From Acidobacteriota bacterium (GTDB taxonomy: Bacteria > Acidobacteriota > Holophagae > Holophagales > Holophagaceae): DNA of 64,000 nt. The stretch's first letter is position 1. The number at the start of each line of letters is the position of its first letter. Of this stretch, positions 52,874 through 62,835 are shown one piece after another. The position numbers were made by a program, and so were the translations under genes. Under the pieces are notes generated by a model that was not told the origin of the DNA, ran no database searches, and saw only the letters and a program-made list of their open reading frames with translations. The DNA lies in the NCBI GenBank assembly GCA_016195985.1, contig JACPYP010000018.1, forward strand, positions 40,427-104,426, given 5' to 3'.

Positions 52874-54247
52874 ATGGAACGTTTCATTGGATTGGCCGGA
52901 ATCGTGGCCTTTGTGGCGTTCGCCTACGTCCTGTCGCACAAGCGCAGCGCCATCCACTGGCGCACCATCTTCTGGGGGCTGGGCCTCCAGTGGATCTTCG
53001 CCGTCATCGTGCTGAAGGGCACCGCCATCGCCGCCCTGCTCTCCTTCCTGCCCTTCCCGAAGGGCGCCGGATGGGTGGTGTTGGCGCTGATGTTCACGCC
53101 CATGCTGCTGCGGCGCTTCGCGTCCTATGAGAACAAGACGCTCAACTGGAGCCTGTTCGGCATCATCGTGCTGGGCTTGCTGCGCGGGAACCTGGTGGGC
53201 TCGACCTTCGACAAGATGCGCATCGTGGTTGAGCACCTCATGGCCTACGCCCACGAGGGCGCCAGCTTCGTCTTCGGCTCCCTCTCGGATGGGCCCGGAG
53301 GCAAGGTGGGGATGGTGTTCGCCTTCGCGGTGCTGCCCACGATCATCTTCGTGGCGTCGATCTTCGCCGTGCTCTACTACCTGGGGATCATGCAGTGGGT
53401 GGTCACGGCCGCCGCGCGCGCCATGGGCCGCTTCCTGAAGGTATCCGGCGCCGAAAGCGTGAGCGTGGCCGCCAGCATTCTCATGGGCCAGACCGAAGCT
53501 CCGCTCACCATCCGCCCCTTCCTAGCGAAGATGACCCGCAGCGAACTCATGGTGATCATGACCGCGGGCATGGCCCATGTGTCCGGCAGCATCATGGTCG
53601 CCTATGTGCAGGTCGCCCACGTCGACATCGTGCACCTGCTCACGGCGGTGATCATGACGGCGCCCGGCGCGGTGATGATGGCCAAGCTGCTGGAGCCGGA
53701 GACGGAAACCCCCGAAACGGCAGGCGAGATCAAGGTGGACATCCCCAACCACGATGCCAACGTGCTGGACGCCGCGGCCCGCGGCGCTTTCGAGGGAGGC
53801 CAGCTGGCCTTCAACGTGGCCGTCATGCTCATCGCCTTCATCGCCCTCATCTTCCTCATCAATGGGCTCATGAAGGCCATCCATCCCGGCTTCAGCCTGG
53901 AGTGGGTGCTGGGCTGGGTGTTCAAGATCCCCGCCTTCCTGATGGGTGTGCCCTGGGGCGAGGCCGGATTGGTGGGCGGGCTGCTGGGCAAGCGCATGGT
54001 GGTTAACGAATTCGTGGCTTTCCTGGATCTGGGCGCCATGACGGGTCTGTCCGCCAAGGCGCGGCTCATTTCCACCTTCGCCCTTTGCGGCTTCGCCAAC
54101 TTCAGCAGCATCGCCATCCAGGTGGGAGGGATCGGGGCCCTGGTGCCCGAGCGGCGGGGCGACCTGGCCCGCCTGGGGATCCGGGCCATGCTGGCCGGAA
54201 CCCTGGCCAATTTCCTGAGCGCCTGCATCGCGGGCATCCTGAGCTAG
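52874..54247 (+). CDS. nupC: Concentrative nucleoside transporter (NupC/CNT family)
   Basis: The 457-residue protein has about ten hydrophobic segments and the CNT signatures: MGQTEAPLTIRPFL in the middle and VNEFVAFLDLGAM near the end. It imports nucleosides with H+ or Na+ across the inner membrane. The start has GGAG shortly upstream (GGAGTCCCCATGG). It is a single gene preceded by a leader hairpin and followed by a hairpin-rich gap. Confidence 0.92.
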   Translation: MERFIGLAGIVAFVAFAYVLSHKRSAIHWRTIFWGLGLQWIFAVIVLKGTAIAALLSFLPFPKGAGWVVLALMFTPMLLRRFASYENKTLNWSLFGIIVLGLLRGNLVGSTFDKMRIVVEHLMAYAHEGASFVFGSLSDGPGGKVGMVFAFAVLPTIIFVASIFAVLYYLGIMQWVVTAAARAMGRFLKVSGAESVSVAASILMGQTEAPLTIRPFLAKMTRSELMVIMTAGMAHVSGSIMVAYVQVAHVDIVHLLTAVIMTAPGAVMMAKLLEPETETPETAGEIKVDIPNHDANVLDAAARGAFEGGQLAFNVAVMLIAFIALIFLINGLMKAIHPGFSLEWVLGWVFKIPAFLMGVPWGEAGLVGGLLGKRMVVNEFVAFLDLGAMTGLSAKARLISTFALCGFANFSSIAIQVGGIGALVPERRGDLARLGIRAMLAGTLANFLSACIAGILS

Positions 54248-54248
54248 T

Positions 54249-54384
54249 GTGCCTCACCTGAAATAACTGGATCATTCAGGGGAGCTGGCGAGGCACCCTT
54301 CCATCGGGGCATGGCCCCTCTGGCGCATGGGCGCGGGACCGCGCCCATGCTGTCACCCCGCTGGGGGCGCTGCCACGCCCCCAG
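54249..54384. repeat. Cluster of four hairpins downstream of nupC
   Basis: Four inverted repeats lie in about 140 bases. They are GTGCCTC...GAGGCAC with an inner CCTGAA/TTCAGG (54249-54296), GGGGC/GCCCC (54306-54318), a 26-base palindrome GCATGGGCGCGG/CCGCGCCCATGC (54325-54350), and CTGGGGGCG/CGCCCCCAG (54361-54384). The first may terminate nupC. The others look like rearranged repeat DNA. Confidence 0.75.
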
Positions 54385-54417
54385 ACCCCCGCCCCGTGGT
54401 GTCCATGGGCTGGGCTC

Positions 54418-54861
54418 ATGGGTGGCGATTACGACGCCATCTTTGGCGCCATGAAGAAAGCTTGGCCCTGTGAGACCATCGCCGTGGTTTGCGATACCAA
54501 CGGCAGCAAGGCCGCGCTGTCCACGCTGACCGGGGCCGCCACCGGCATGAAGATCATGGTGGTGGACGTGAAGGGCCCGCAGGACATGGGCAAGGCCATC
54601 AGCACCCTCACAAGTCGCAAGCCGGACGCCATCCTGCTGCTGGCGGGCGACCGGATCGCCGGGGATGGCTCCGCCGCGGCGACCTTCCTCATCCAGCGCA
54701 TGGCCGCCATCAAAGTGCCCACTGCGGCCACGACGGAGGCTGGCGTCAAGCAGGGCGCGGCCCTGGGCGTGGGGCCGGGCACGGGCGGCAAGCTCATGTC
54801 CAACGCCAAGGTCGCCGGCGTCGCGGGCGTGGCTGTGCCCGCGGGAGCTACGGTTCTCTAG
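54418..54861 (+). CDS. C-terminal part of a periplasmic substrate-binding-like protein
   Basis: The 147-residue frame resembles the second lobe of ABC-type substrate-binding proteins. ETIAVVCDTNGSKAALSTL is the strand-helix opening, KPDAILLLAGDRI the middle, and KVPTAATTEAGVKQGAALGVGP the usual closing of the family. A full-size member has about 300 residues and a signal peptide; both N-terminal parts are missing here. The frame stays open upstream (54379 on) but has no start. I read it as a truncated gene joined to hairpin-rich DNA, possibly non-functional. Family identification is moderate. Confidence 0.55.
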   Translation: MGGDYDAIFGAMKKAWPCETIAVVCDTNGSKAALSTLTGAATGMKIMVVDVKGPQDMGKAISTLTSRKPDAILLLAGDRIAGDGSAAATFLIQRMAAIKVPTAATTEAGVKQGAALGVGPGTGGKLMSNAKVAGVAGVAVPAGATVL

Positions 54862-54870
54862 GGGCCGGAA

Positions 54871-55953
54871 TCAGAACCTTCCCTTCAGAGAATGCGCGTA
54901 CCCGGTGAGTTCCAGATAGGCATGGCCCGCCTCGCGGCCCATGTCGTCCATCACCCGGCAGGCGCCCTCCCAATAGGTAATGCCGGTGCTGCGGCCGGTC
55001 CGCAGCTCCTGGTCCGGCAGGACCGGCACCAGGGTGAAGCGCTGGCCCCACGCCTCGATCGCCAGGGGGATGGGATAAGCCGCGCCGCTCTGAGGGCTGC
55101 GCCAGGAGCCGGTCCCGCGCATCTCGAAGGCGTGAGTGCTGCGGAGGATCCGGCCCTTGGCATCCACCTCCGTGATCGTGGAGAAAGGGTCCTGGCTGCC
55201 ATCCTGCCTCCGCAGGCGGTAGGCCATGAGGCTGCGGCCGTCCCGCAGCTGGATGCCCGCCCAATCCCACCCCACCTGGCCCTGGTCCAGCTGGTTGGAG
55301 CTGAATTCATGATCCATCCAGCCGAGCCCATGCACCGGGAGGCTGGGCCCTTCAGGGAGCCGGAGCTGGCCGCGGGCCTCTAGGCGCGGATAGGTGATGT
55401 AGTGGCTGGCGGCACTGGGATCCGCCCCTTTGCGGCTGACGCCCTGCTCGCCAAAGACCACCGGCGGCGTGGCGGGATCCAGATCGAGTTCCAGGGCCGC
55501 GCCGCGCACGGTCATCCGGAGGTGAAGGCGTCCCGATGGCCCCTGCTCCACCCGCCAATCCTGTTGGAACACGTCCAAGTGGTCTCCGGCTGATCCAGCC
55601 AGCAGGCCGGCCCGGTCCAGCCGCTCATCCACCTGGAAACGATGGCCCGCTTCATCGGTCAGGGCCGCGTGGGCCAGGTGGAGCTGGTCACTGCGCCAGG
55701 CGGACGAGCCTGTCCAGGCGGTGCGGGGGGAGGCCTGGCGGAAGAAGGTGAGCTGGTATCCGAAGCGGCGGCCGGTGTCTCCGGCCCAGAGATGTCCCGT
55801 GAGGTACCACCATTCGGTGCGGAACGCGGGATGGCTGCCGTGGTCCCTGGGAAAGGCGAAGGCATAGCCGGGTTTGGCCACGGCGAATTCCTCCGCGTTG
55901 GGTGTTCCGGCACCGGGGAGAATCATGAGCCCGGCCAGCAACAGCGCCTTCAT
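54871..55953 (-). CDS. Lipocalin-like AttH/CrtC-fold secreted protein
   Basis: The 360-residue protein has a signal peptide and the AttH/CrtC double-lipocalin pattern: FPRDHGSHPAFRTEWWYLTGHL near the start, LGWMDHEFSSNQLDQGQVGWDW in the middle and GITYWEGACRVM near the end. AttH proteins accompany an ABC transporter (AttEFG) and probably bind a lipid-like substrate. Its start overlaps the permease stop by 4 bases, so it is the last gene of a three-gene operon. Confidence 0.85.
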   Translation of the reverse strand: MKALLLAGLMILPGAGTPNAEEFAVAKPGYAFAFPRDHGSHPAFRTEWWYLTGHLWAGDTGRRFGYQLTFFRQASPRTAWTGSSAWRSDQLHLAHAALTDEAGHRFQVDERLDRAGLLAGSAGDHLDVFQQDWRVEQGPSGRLHLRMTVRGAALELDLDPATPPVVFGEQGVSRKGADPSAASHYITYPRLEARGQLRLPEGPSLPVHGLGWMDHEFSSNQLDQGQVGWDWAGIQLRDGRSLMAYRLRRQDGSQDPFSTITEVDAKGRILRSTHAFEMRGTGSWRSPQSGAAYPIPLAIEAWGQRFTLVPVLPDQELRTGRSTGITYWEGACRVMDDMGREAGHAYLELTGYAHSLKGRF

Positions 55954-58514
55954 GCGCCCTCCTCGGCTTCCCGGTCCGCGCCCAGGCGGGACCCCCAACG
56001 GGCCGCGGGGGCCAGCACCAGCAGGGAGGCTCCGGCCGTCGCGGCGGAAAACAAGCCCAGGAAGGGCCAGGGAATGGAGAAGTGCAGGGTCCAGCCGAAG
56101 ACCTGCGGGTTGAGCACGTCCACCAGGATGCGGGCCAGGATCAAGCCGAGTCCCATTCCGGCGACGAGACCGGCCGCCGTGACGCCAAGGCCTTCCAGCA
56201 TGAGGATGAGCGTGAGATCCCACCGGGTGGCGCCCAGGGCCCGCAGGGACCAGATTTCGCCCCGACGGGCCAGCGCGAGGCCCGTCAGCCCCTGGCCAAG
56301 ACCCAGCACGGCCACCAGGAGGCCGATGGCCTCCAGGGCGTAGGTGAGGGCGAAGGTCTGCCGGAAGATGGTGGTGACCTGGGCCCGCAGAGCGTGGTTG
56401 CTGCGCACCTGCAGGGCCGGGTGGTCCCGTCTCAACCGTGCGGCGACCGGTTCCGCCGCCTGGCCGGGGCGCAGGTAGAGCGCCACGCTGGCCACCCGCT
56501 CATCGCCGAACCAGGCGAGGAACACTGGACGGTCCAGGATCAGGCTGCCCCGCTCGTTGCCATAGTCCGCAAGAACGCCGCGCACGGTGACGGCCCGGGT
56601 CCCGCCCGGGACGGGAAGATCCAGGATTTCGCCCACCTTCACGCCGAAATGCCGGGCGAAGGTTTCCGACACGAGCACTCCGGGATCGTGAAGTCCGCCG
56701 TTCCGCATGGCCAGAAGAGGCCCGGGGAAGGGGCCGCCGGCCGCCAGGATCAGTCCGCCCCGGGCCGCCTGGATGCCCATGTCCCCCGAGCCCAGGAACG
56801 TGGGCCGCCCACGGAAAACCATGGGCAGCATCTGAAATCTGTCCGCGGCGTCCACGGCGGAATCGGCGGCCACGGCGTTGGCGGTCTCCGCACTCATGCG
56901 GTGCTGCGTGCCCGCCCCGGCGGCCCCCAGGGGGGCCACGTAGAGGTCCGCCCGGAGACTGCTGCCGATCCAGACCAGCACCGTGCGTTCGAAGCTCCGC
57001 ACCATGACGCCCATGCCCGTGGCCATGCCCACGGCCACCGTCAGCGCGGCGGCGGCGAAGCCGTGCCGGCCCGTGGGACGGCGCAGCGGGCGCAGCGCGA
57101 GACGAAGCCGCCAGCGGCGGGTCCCCTGCCCCGGCCAGGCGAACAGGGGCAGGAGCGCCACCGCCACCAGCGAGCCTCCGAGCAGCGTGAAGGCCGCGCC
57201 GAGGTAGGCATGCCAGGCCACGCCTGGAGGAGCCGGGACGCCATAGGCGAAGGCGGGGCCCAGCAGCAGGCACAGGCCCCCGCCCAGGCCCAGCGGACCC
57301 CAACGAAGGGGGGCGGGCCCGCCGTCGCGGGCCAGAAGCTGGACGGGCGGGGTCGCCGCCGCTCGCCGGGCGGGAATCCAGGCCGCCACGAGGCAGGCCA
57401 GCAGCCCGATCCCGACGGCCAAGGCCGATTCTCCGCCGTGAAGCGCGGCGCTGCGGGCGGCGCTGGCGCCGTACAGGGCGTTCACGGTCTGGCTGACGGC
57501 ACGCACGCTGGCCTGGGCCAGCAGCCAGCCCAGGCCGAGACCCAGCAGGCTGCCCAGCAGGCCGAGCAGGGCCGCCTCCCCCAATACCAGGCGCAGAATG
57601 CCGGAGGGCGAGTGCCCCAGGGCCCTCAGGGTGGCCCAGGTCTCGCGGCGCCGGTTCACGGAGGCGTCGAAGGCCTGGAAGAGGAGGTAGGCTCCCACGG
57701 CCAGGGCGATGAGGCTGAGGATGGTGAGGTTGAATCGGAAGGCCGCGGTCATGGCGCGGCCGCTCTCCGCCCTCTGCTCCGGAGGCTCCAGGGCCAGCCC
57801 GGGCGGCAGCAGGCGGCGAGCCTCGGCCTCCAGATCCACCAGACGCGCGCCTGGGCGCAGCCCCCATTCAACGCGGTCCAGCTCGCCTTCCCGGCCCAGC
57901 GCCTTCTGGGCTGCGGGCAAATCCATGACCAGGAGGTTCCGCTGTAGCCGGGGCTGGTTGGGGCGCTCGGGCAGGATGCCGGCCACGCGAAGCCGCACGG
58001 GCCGGTCCTGGATGAAACCATCCAGGAAGTCGCCTGGCCGCAGACCTTCCTCGGCCAGCGCCGACGTGATGAGCACGGCGTCGGGGACCTGGATCATGGT
58101 GTAGAGCGCCGTCGTTCCGCTGGCCGGGGCCTGCCCGGTAGGGGCGTCCATCTGGCCGTCACGGGCGCTCCCGAGGCCCACCAGATCCAGTCCCGTGACC
58201 TGGAAAGGCTCCAGGGTGCCCGCGCGCGCGAAGCTGCCTTCGATGATGGGCCGCATCCACCCCCATTCCGTCAGGGGCCTCAGGGAGGGCAGGAGGCTTT
58301 CCCGCAGGGGGCCCGCTTCGGTGCGCATCACGAGGTCCGAGCCCTGTCCCACGCCCTGGGTGAACTGCTCGAAGCTGGCCACGGCGGCCCGATTGGCCAG
58401 GCGGATGGAGAGAAACACCGCCACGCCCAGGCCCACGGCGGCCAGGGTGAGCAGGGCCCGGCCCCACTCCCGCAGGAGGGCGCGCAGCACCAGGCGCCGC
58501 GCCAGCCAGGTCAA
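55950..58514 (-). CDS. FtsX-type ABC transporter permease, double-length
   Basis: The 854-residue protein has two FtsX/MacB-like membrane units with periplasmic domains between them, about ten predicted hydrophobic segments in total (e.g. LITLAAVGLGVAVFLSIRLAN-like opening, a middle set near 265-380, and a C-terminal set near 735-830). Fused permeases of this size are typical of AttFG-like exporters, which extract lipids or lipoproteins. The ATPase gene overlaps it by 4 bases upstream, and the lipocalin-like gene by 4 bases downstream. Confidence 0.87.
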   Translation of the reverse strand: MTWLARRLVLRALLREWGRALLTLAAVGLGVAVFLSIRLANRAAVASFEQFTQGVGQGSDLVMRTEAGPLRESLLPSLRPLTEWGWMRPIIEGSFARAGTLEPFQVTGLDLVGLGSARDGQMDAPTGQAPASGTTALYTMIQVPDAVLITSALAEEGLRPGDFLDGFIQDRPVRLRVAGILPERPNQPRLQRNLLVMDLPAAQKALGREGELDRVEWGLRPGARLVDLEAEARRLLPPGLALEPPEQRAESGRAMTAAFRFNLTILSLIALAVGAYLLFQAFDASVNRRRETWATLRALGHSPSGILRLVLGEAALLGLLGSLLGLGLGWLLAQASVRAVSQTVNALYGASAARSAALHGGESALAVGIGLLACLVAAWIPARRAAATPPVQLLARDGGPAPLRWGPLGLGGGLCLLLGPAFAYGVPAPPGVAWHAYLGAAFTLLGGSLVAVALLPLFAWPGQGTRRWRLRLALRPLRRPTGRHGFAAAALTVAVGMATGMGVMVRSFERTVLVWIGSSLRADLYVAPLGAAGAGTQHRMSAETANAVAADSAVDAADRFQMLPMVFRGRPTFLGSGDMGIQAARGGLILAAGGPFPGPLLAMRNGGLHDPGVLVSETFARHFGVKVGEILDLPVPGGTRAVTVRGVLADYGNERGSLILDRPVFLAWFGDERVASVALYLRPGQAAEPVAARLRRDHPALQVRSNHALRAQVTTIFRQTFALTYALEAIGLLVAVLGLGQGLTGLALARRGEIWSLRALGATRWDLTLILMLEGLGVTAAGLVAGMGLGLILARILVDVLNPQVFGWTLHFSIPWPFLGLFSAATAGASLLVLAPAARWGSRLGADREAEEGA

Positions 58515-59179
58515 GACGCGCCGGTGAGGAGGCGTCCGTCCTCCATCCGCAGGATGCGGTGGCAGATGCGGGCGGCGGATTCGGAATGGGTGACCATGAT
58601 CAGGGCGGAGCCCTGCCGTTCCGTGAGCCCGGCCAGGAGATCGAGAACGGCCTGCCCCGAGGCGCGGTCCAGGTTGCCCGTGGGCTCATCCGCCAGCAGC
58701 ACCGCGGGCCCCGCGGCCAGGGCCCGGGCCACGGCCACTCGCTGCATTTCGCCTCCGGAGAGCTCCGAGGGCCAGGCTCCGGCGCGATGGCCCAATCCCA
58801 CGGCCTCGATGAGTTCCCGGCGGCGATCAAGAATCCGCCTCTCGGGCCAGCCGAGCATCCGCAAAGGCAGCTCGAGGTTCTCCTCGGCCGTGAGGGTGGG
58901 AATGAGGTGGAAGAACTGGAAGATGGTGCCCAGCCGGGAACGCCGCAGCTCCGCGAGCCGCGCGGGACTGGCCCCGTGCAAAGGCTCGCCGTCCAGGAGG
59001 ATGGCGCCTTCGTCTGGCCGATCGAGACCGCCCAGGAGGTTCAGGAAGGTGGTCTTGCCACAACCGGAGGGCCCCAGCAGGGCCACCCGTTCACCGGCTT
59101 CCAGATCCAGATCCAAGGCTCTCAGGACCCACCTGGATTCAAACCGCTTGCCCACGCCCTTCGCTTGCAACACCGCCAT
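58511..59179 (-). CDS. ABC transporter ATP-binding protein (LolD/MacB-type)
   Basis: The 222-residue ATPase has Walker A LLGPSGCGKTTFL, the Q-loop IFQFFHLIPTL, signature SELSGGEMQRVAVARALA, Walker B VLLADEPTGNLD and the switch His MVTHS. It belongs to the subfamily that powers FtsX-type permeases. The ATG at 59179 has GGAGAGG upstream, better than the ATG at 59194. It heads the operon with the permease and AttH-like genes. Confidence 0.93.
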   Translation of the reverse strand: MAVLQAKGVGKRFESRWVLRALDLDLEAGERVALLGPSGCGKTTFLNLLGGLDRPDEGAILLDGEPLHGASPARLAELRRSRLGTIFQFFHLIPTLTAEENLELPLRMLGWPERRILDRRRELIEAVGLGHRAGAWPSELSGGEMQRVAVARALAAGPAVLLADEPTGNLDRASGQAVLDLLAGLTERQGSALIMVTHSESAARICHRILRMEDGRLLTGAS

Positions 59180-59221
59180 GGCCTCTCCAGTCATGCCATT
59201 GGAGCCTGATGCCCAGCCGGC

Positions 59222-60061
59222 TTAGTGCACGGTTTCGGGATCGCACACCCCGTCATGGGGTGGTTCGATGCCCCGCCAGCCCGCCTTCCAGGCCAGGTTC
59301 ATGAGCAGCATCAGCGTGATGTACGCGGCGAAGAAGCAGATGAAGAAGCGCTGCCGCAGCAGAATGGACAGGGCCAGCAGCAGCACGATGCTCAGGTTGG
59401 TGATCATGGCCGTCCGGGGGCTGGTGGTCCGTTTCTTGAAGCTGGAGAAGCGGAGGGTGGAGACCATCAGCAAACCCACGAGGAACAGACCGGCGGCGAA
59501 AGAATAGGCCAGCGCAGCGGTGTCCGGCGGCGTGGGGTGCCAGATGATCACCGAGGCCACGCAGGCGGCGCCCGCAGGGATGGGCAGGCCCACGAAATAG
59601 CGGGAATCCACAGCCCCCACCTGCACGTTGAAGCGGGCCAGGCGGAGCGCACCGCAGGCGGTGAAGACGAAACAGGCGGCCCAGCCCGCGGCGCGGACGT
59701 TGGAATCGTGGATGCCCAATTGGAAAAAGGCGTAACGGTAGGCGAGGATGGCCGGCGCCATGCCGAAGCTCACCACGTCCGCCAGGCTGTCCAGCTGCAC
59801 GCCGAATTCCGTGGCGGTATTGGTGGCCCGGGCCACGCGGCCATCGAGGCCGTCGAAGACCCCCGCCAGCACCAGGAGCCCCGCGGCCCACAGAAAGTAG
59901 CGTTCGGGGGTGGCCCCCGCGGCGTTGATGGACATGACCACGCTGGAGAAGCCACAGAAGACGGAGGCCATGGTGATGCTGGAGGGCAGCACGAACATGG
60001 AGCGTCGCATGGCGCGCCTTCGACGGTCGCGGCGTTCCTCAGGGCTCAGACGGGGTCGCAT
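59222..60061 (-). CDS. pssA: CDP-diacylglycerol-serine O-phosphatidyltransferase
   Basis: The 279-residue membrane protein has the CDP-alcohol phosphotransferase signature DGLDGRVARATNTATEFGVQLDSLAD (DGxxAR...GxxxDxxxD). About eight hydrophobic segments follow or precede it. It makes phosphatidylserine from CDP-diacylglycerol at the inner membrane, the route to phosphatidylethanolamine. The motif ADVVSFGMAPAILAY right after is typical of PssA rather than PgsA. The ATG at 60061 is used; a longer start at 60124 lies outside the family pattern. Confidence 0.9.
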   Translation of the reverse strand: MRPRLSPEERRDRRRRAMRRSMFVLPSSITMASVFCGFSSVVMSINAAGATPERYFLWAAGLLVLAGVFDGLDGRVARATNTATEFGVQLDSLADVVSFGMAPAILAYRYAFFQLGIHDSNVRAAGWAACFVFTACGALRLARFNVQVGAVDSRYFVGLPIPAGAACVASVIIWHPTPPDTAALAYSFAAGLFLVGLLMVSTLRFSSFKKRTTSPRTAMITNLSIVLLLALSILLRQRFFICFFAAYITLMLLMNLAWKAGWRGIEPPHDGVCDPETVH

Positions 60062-60138
60062 GGTCCCAGTTTCGCATATCCCGGTCTGAGAGGAGGATGC
60101 GGCCGTGAAAGGGTATCCTGACAACCATCGGAGGGCGC

Positions 60139-62046
<1,908 letters not shown>

Positions 62047-62101
62047 GTCTCCAGCTGACTGGAACCCTAACCTTGGGGGTGAAGATGAGCGGGAGGTTCC
62101 C

Positions 62102-62599
62102 ATGGCACACTCGGCGGCACACTCGGCGGCACACCCAGTCGAAGCGCCCTCCAGGCCCGCGGGGCGGATGCTGAAGATCGGCCAACTGGCGGAGTGTTCG
62201 GGCCTGACCATCCGTAACCTGCGGTTCTACGCGGATGCGGGCGTGTTCGGCGAGCTGCCCCGCTCCCTCAAGGGTTACCGCCTCTTTCCGCCTGAGGCCA
62301 TCCACTGGGTGGGAATTCTGCGGACCGCCCAGGCTGCGGGCTTCAGCCTGGAGGAGATCCAGGAACTCCTGAGGGCCCTTCGCCTGAACCAGGTCCCCTG
62401 CGGCCACGTGCGCGAGGCCTTGGGCAGCAAGCTGAGCGCCCTGGAGGCCAAGCTGGCGGAGATCAAGGTGTTGGCGGACATCCTGAGAGCCGCCCTCGGC
62501 ACCCCCGACGGCCAGAGCAGCCCCGTGGGCTGCAACATCATGGAAACCCTGCTTTCGGAGGCATCGCGCCTGCCAAAGCTTTCAGAAACCAAGCATTGA
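62102..62599 (+). CDS. MerR-family metal-responsive regulator
   Basis: The 165-residue protein has a winged-helix start at residue 23 (MLKIGQLAECSGLTIRNLRFYADAG), a dimerisation helix, Cys100-Gly-His102 at the start of the long helix and Cys144 in GCNIME near the end. These Cys/His positions match metal-sensing MerR proteins such as ZntR/CueR/PbrR. The genes that follow (CopZ, CopA) point to copper or a similar soft metal. The start at 62102 has GGGAGG upstream and adds a repeat-derived tail AHSAAHSAAHP of unknown use. Confidence 0.85.
   Translation: MAHSAAHSAAHPVEAPSRPAGRMLKIGQLAECSGLTIRNLRFYADAGVFGELPRSLKGYRLFPPEAIHWVGILRTAQAAGFSLEEIQELLRALRLNQVPCGHVREALGSKLSALEAKLAEIKVLADILRAALGTPDGQSSPVGCNIMETLLSEASRLPKLSETKH
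62105..62134 (+). repeat. 12-nt tandem repeats at the start of the merR-type gene
   Basis: Two full copies and a partial third copy of GCACACTCGGCG encode the AHSAAHSAAHP stretch. The unit keeps the reading frame. The His residues might bind metal, but the repeat may simply be a slippage product. Confidence 0.88.
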
Positions 62600-62615
62600 T
62601 CTCAAGGAGAGAACG

Positions 62616-62822
62616 ATGGATGCCAAGACCTATCGAGTGAGCGGAATGACCTGCGGCGGCTGCGTCAAACACGTGGAAAAGGCCCTGCGGGAGGTGCCAG
62701 GAGTGGTTGCCGTGTCTGTGGACTTGGCCAAGGGCACGGCCACGGTGGAAGGCACCGCGTCTATGGAAGCCCTGGCCGCCCGGGTGGCAGAAGCCGGCTA
62801 CGACTTGGCCGGAACCGTTTGA
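62616..62822 (+). CDS. copZ: Copper chaperone CopZ-like heavy-metal-binding protein
   Basis: The 68-residue protein is a single HMA domain: [19 protein letters not shown] with the MTCxxC metal site, then the usual strand-helix-strand order. It carries Cu(I) (or a similar soft metal) to the P-type ATPase encoded 13 bases later. AAGGAG precedes the start at 62616. The next gene repeats the HMA domain with very similar sequence, suggesting internal duplication. Confidence 0.93.
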   Translation: MDAKTYRVSGMTCGGCVKHVEKALREVPGVVAVSVDLAKGTATVEGTASMEALAARVAEAGYDLAGTV

Positions 62823-62835
62823 CCCAGGAGCCGCC

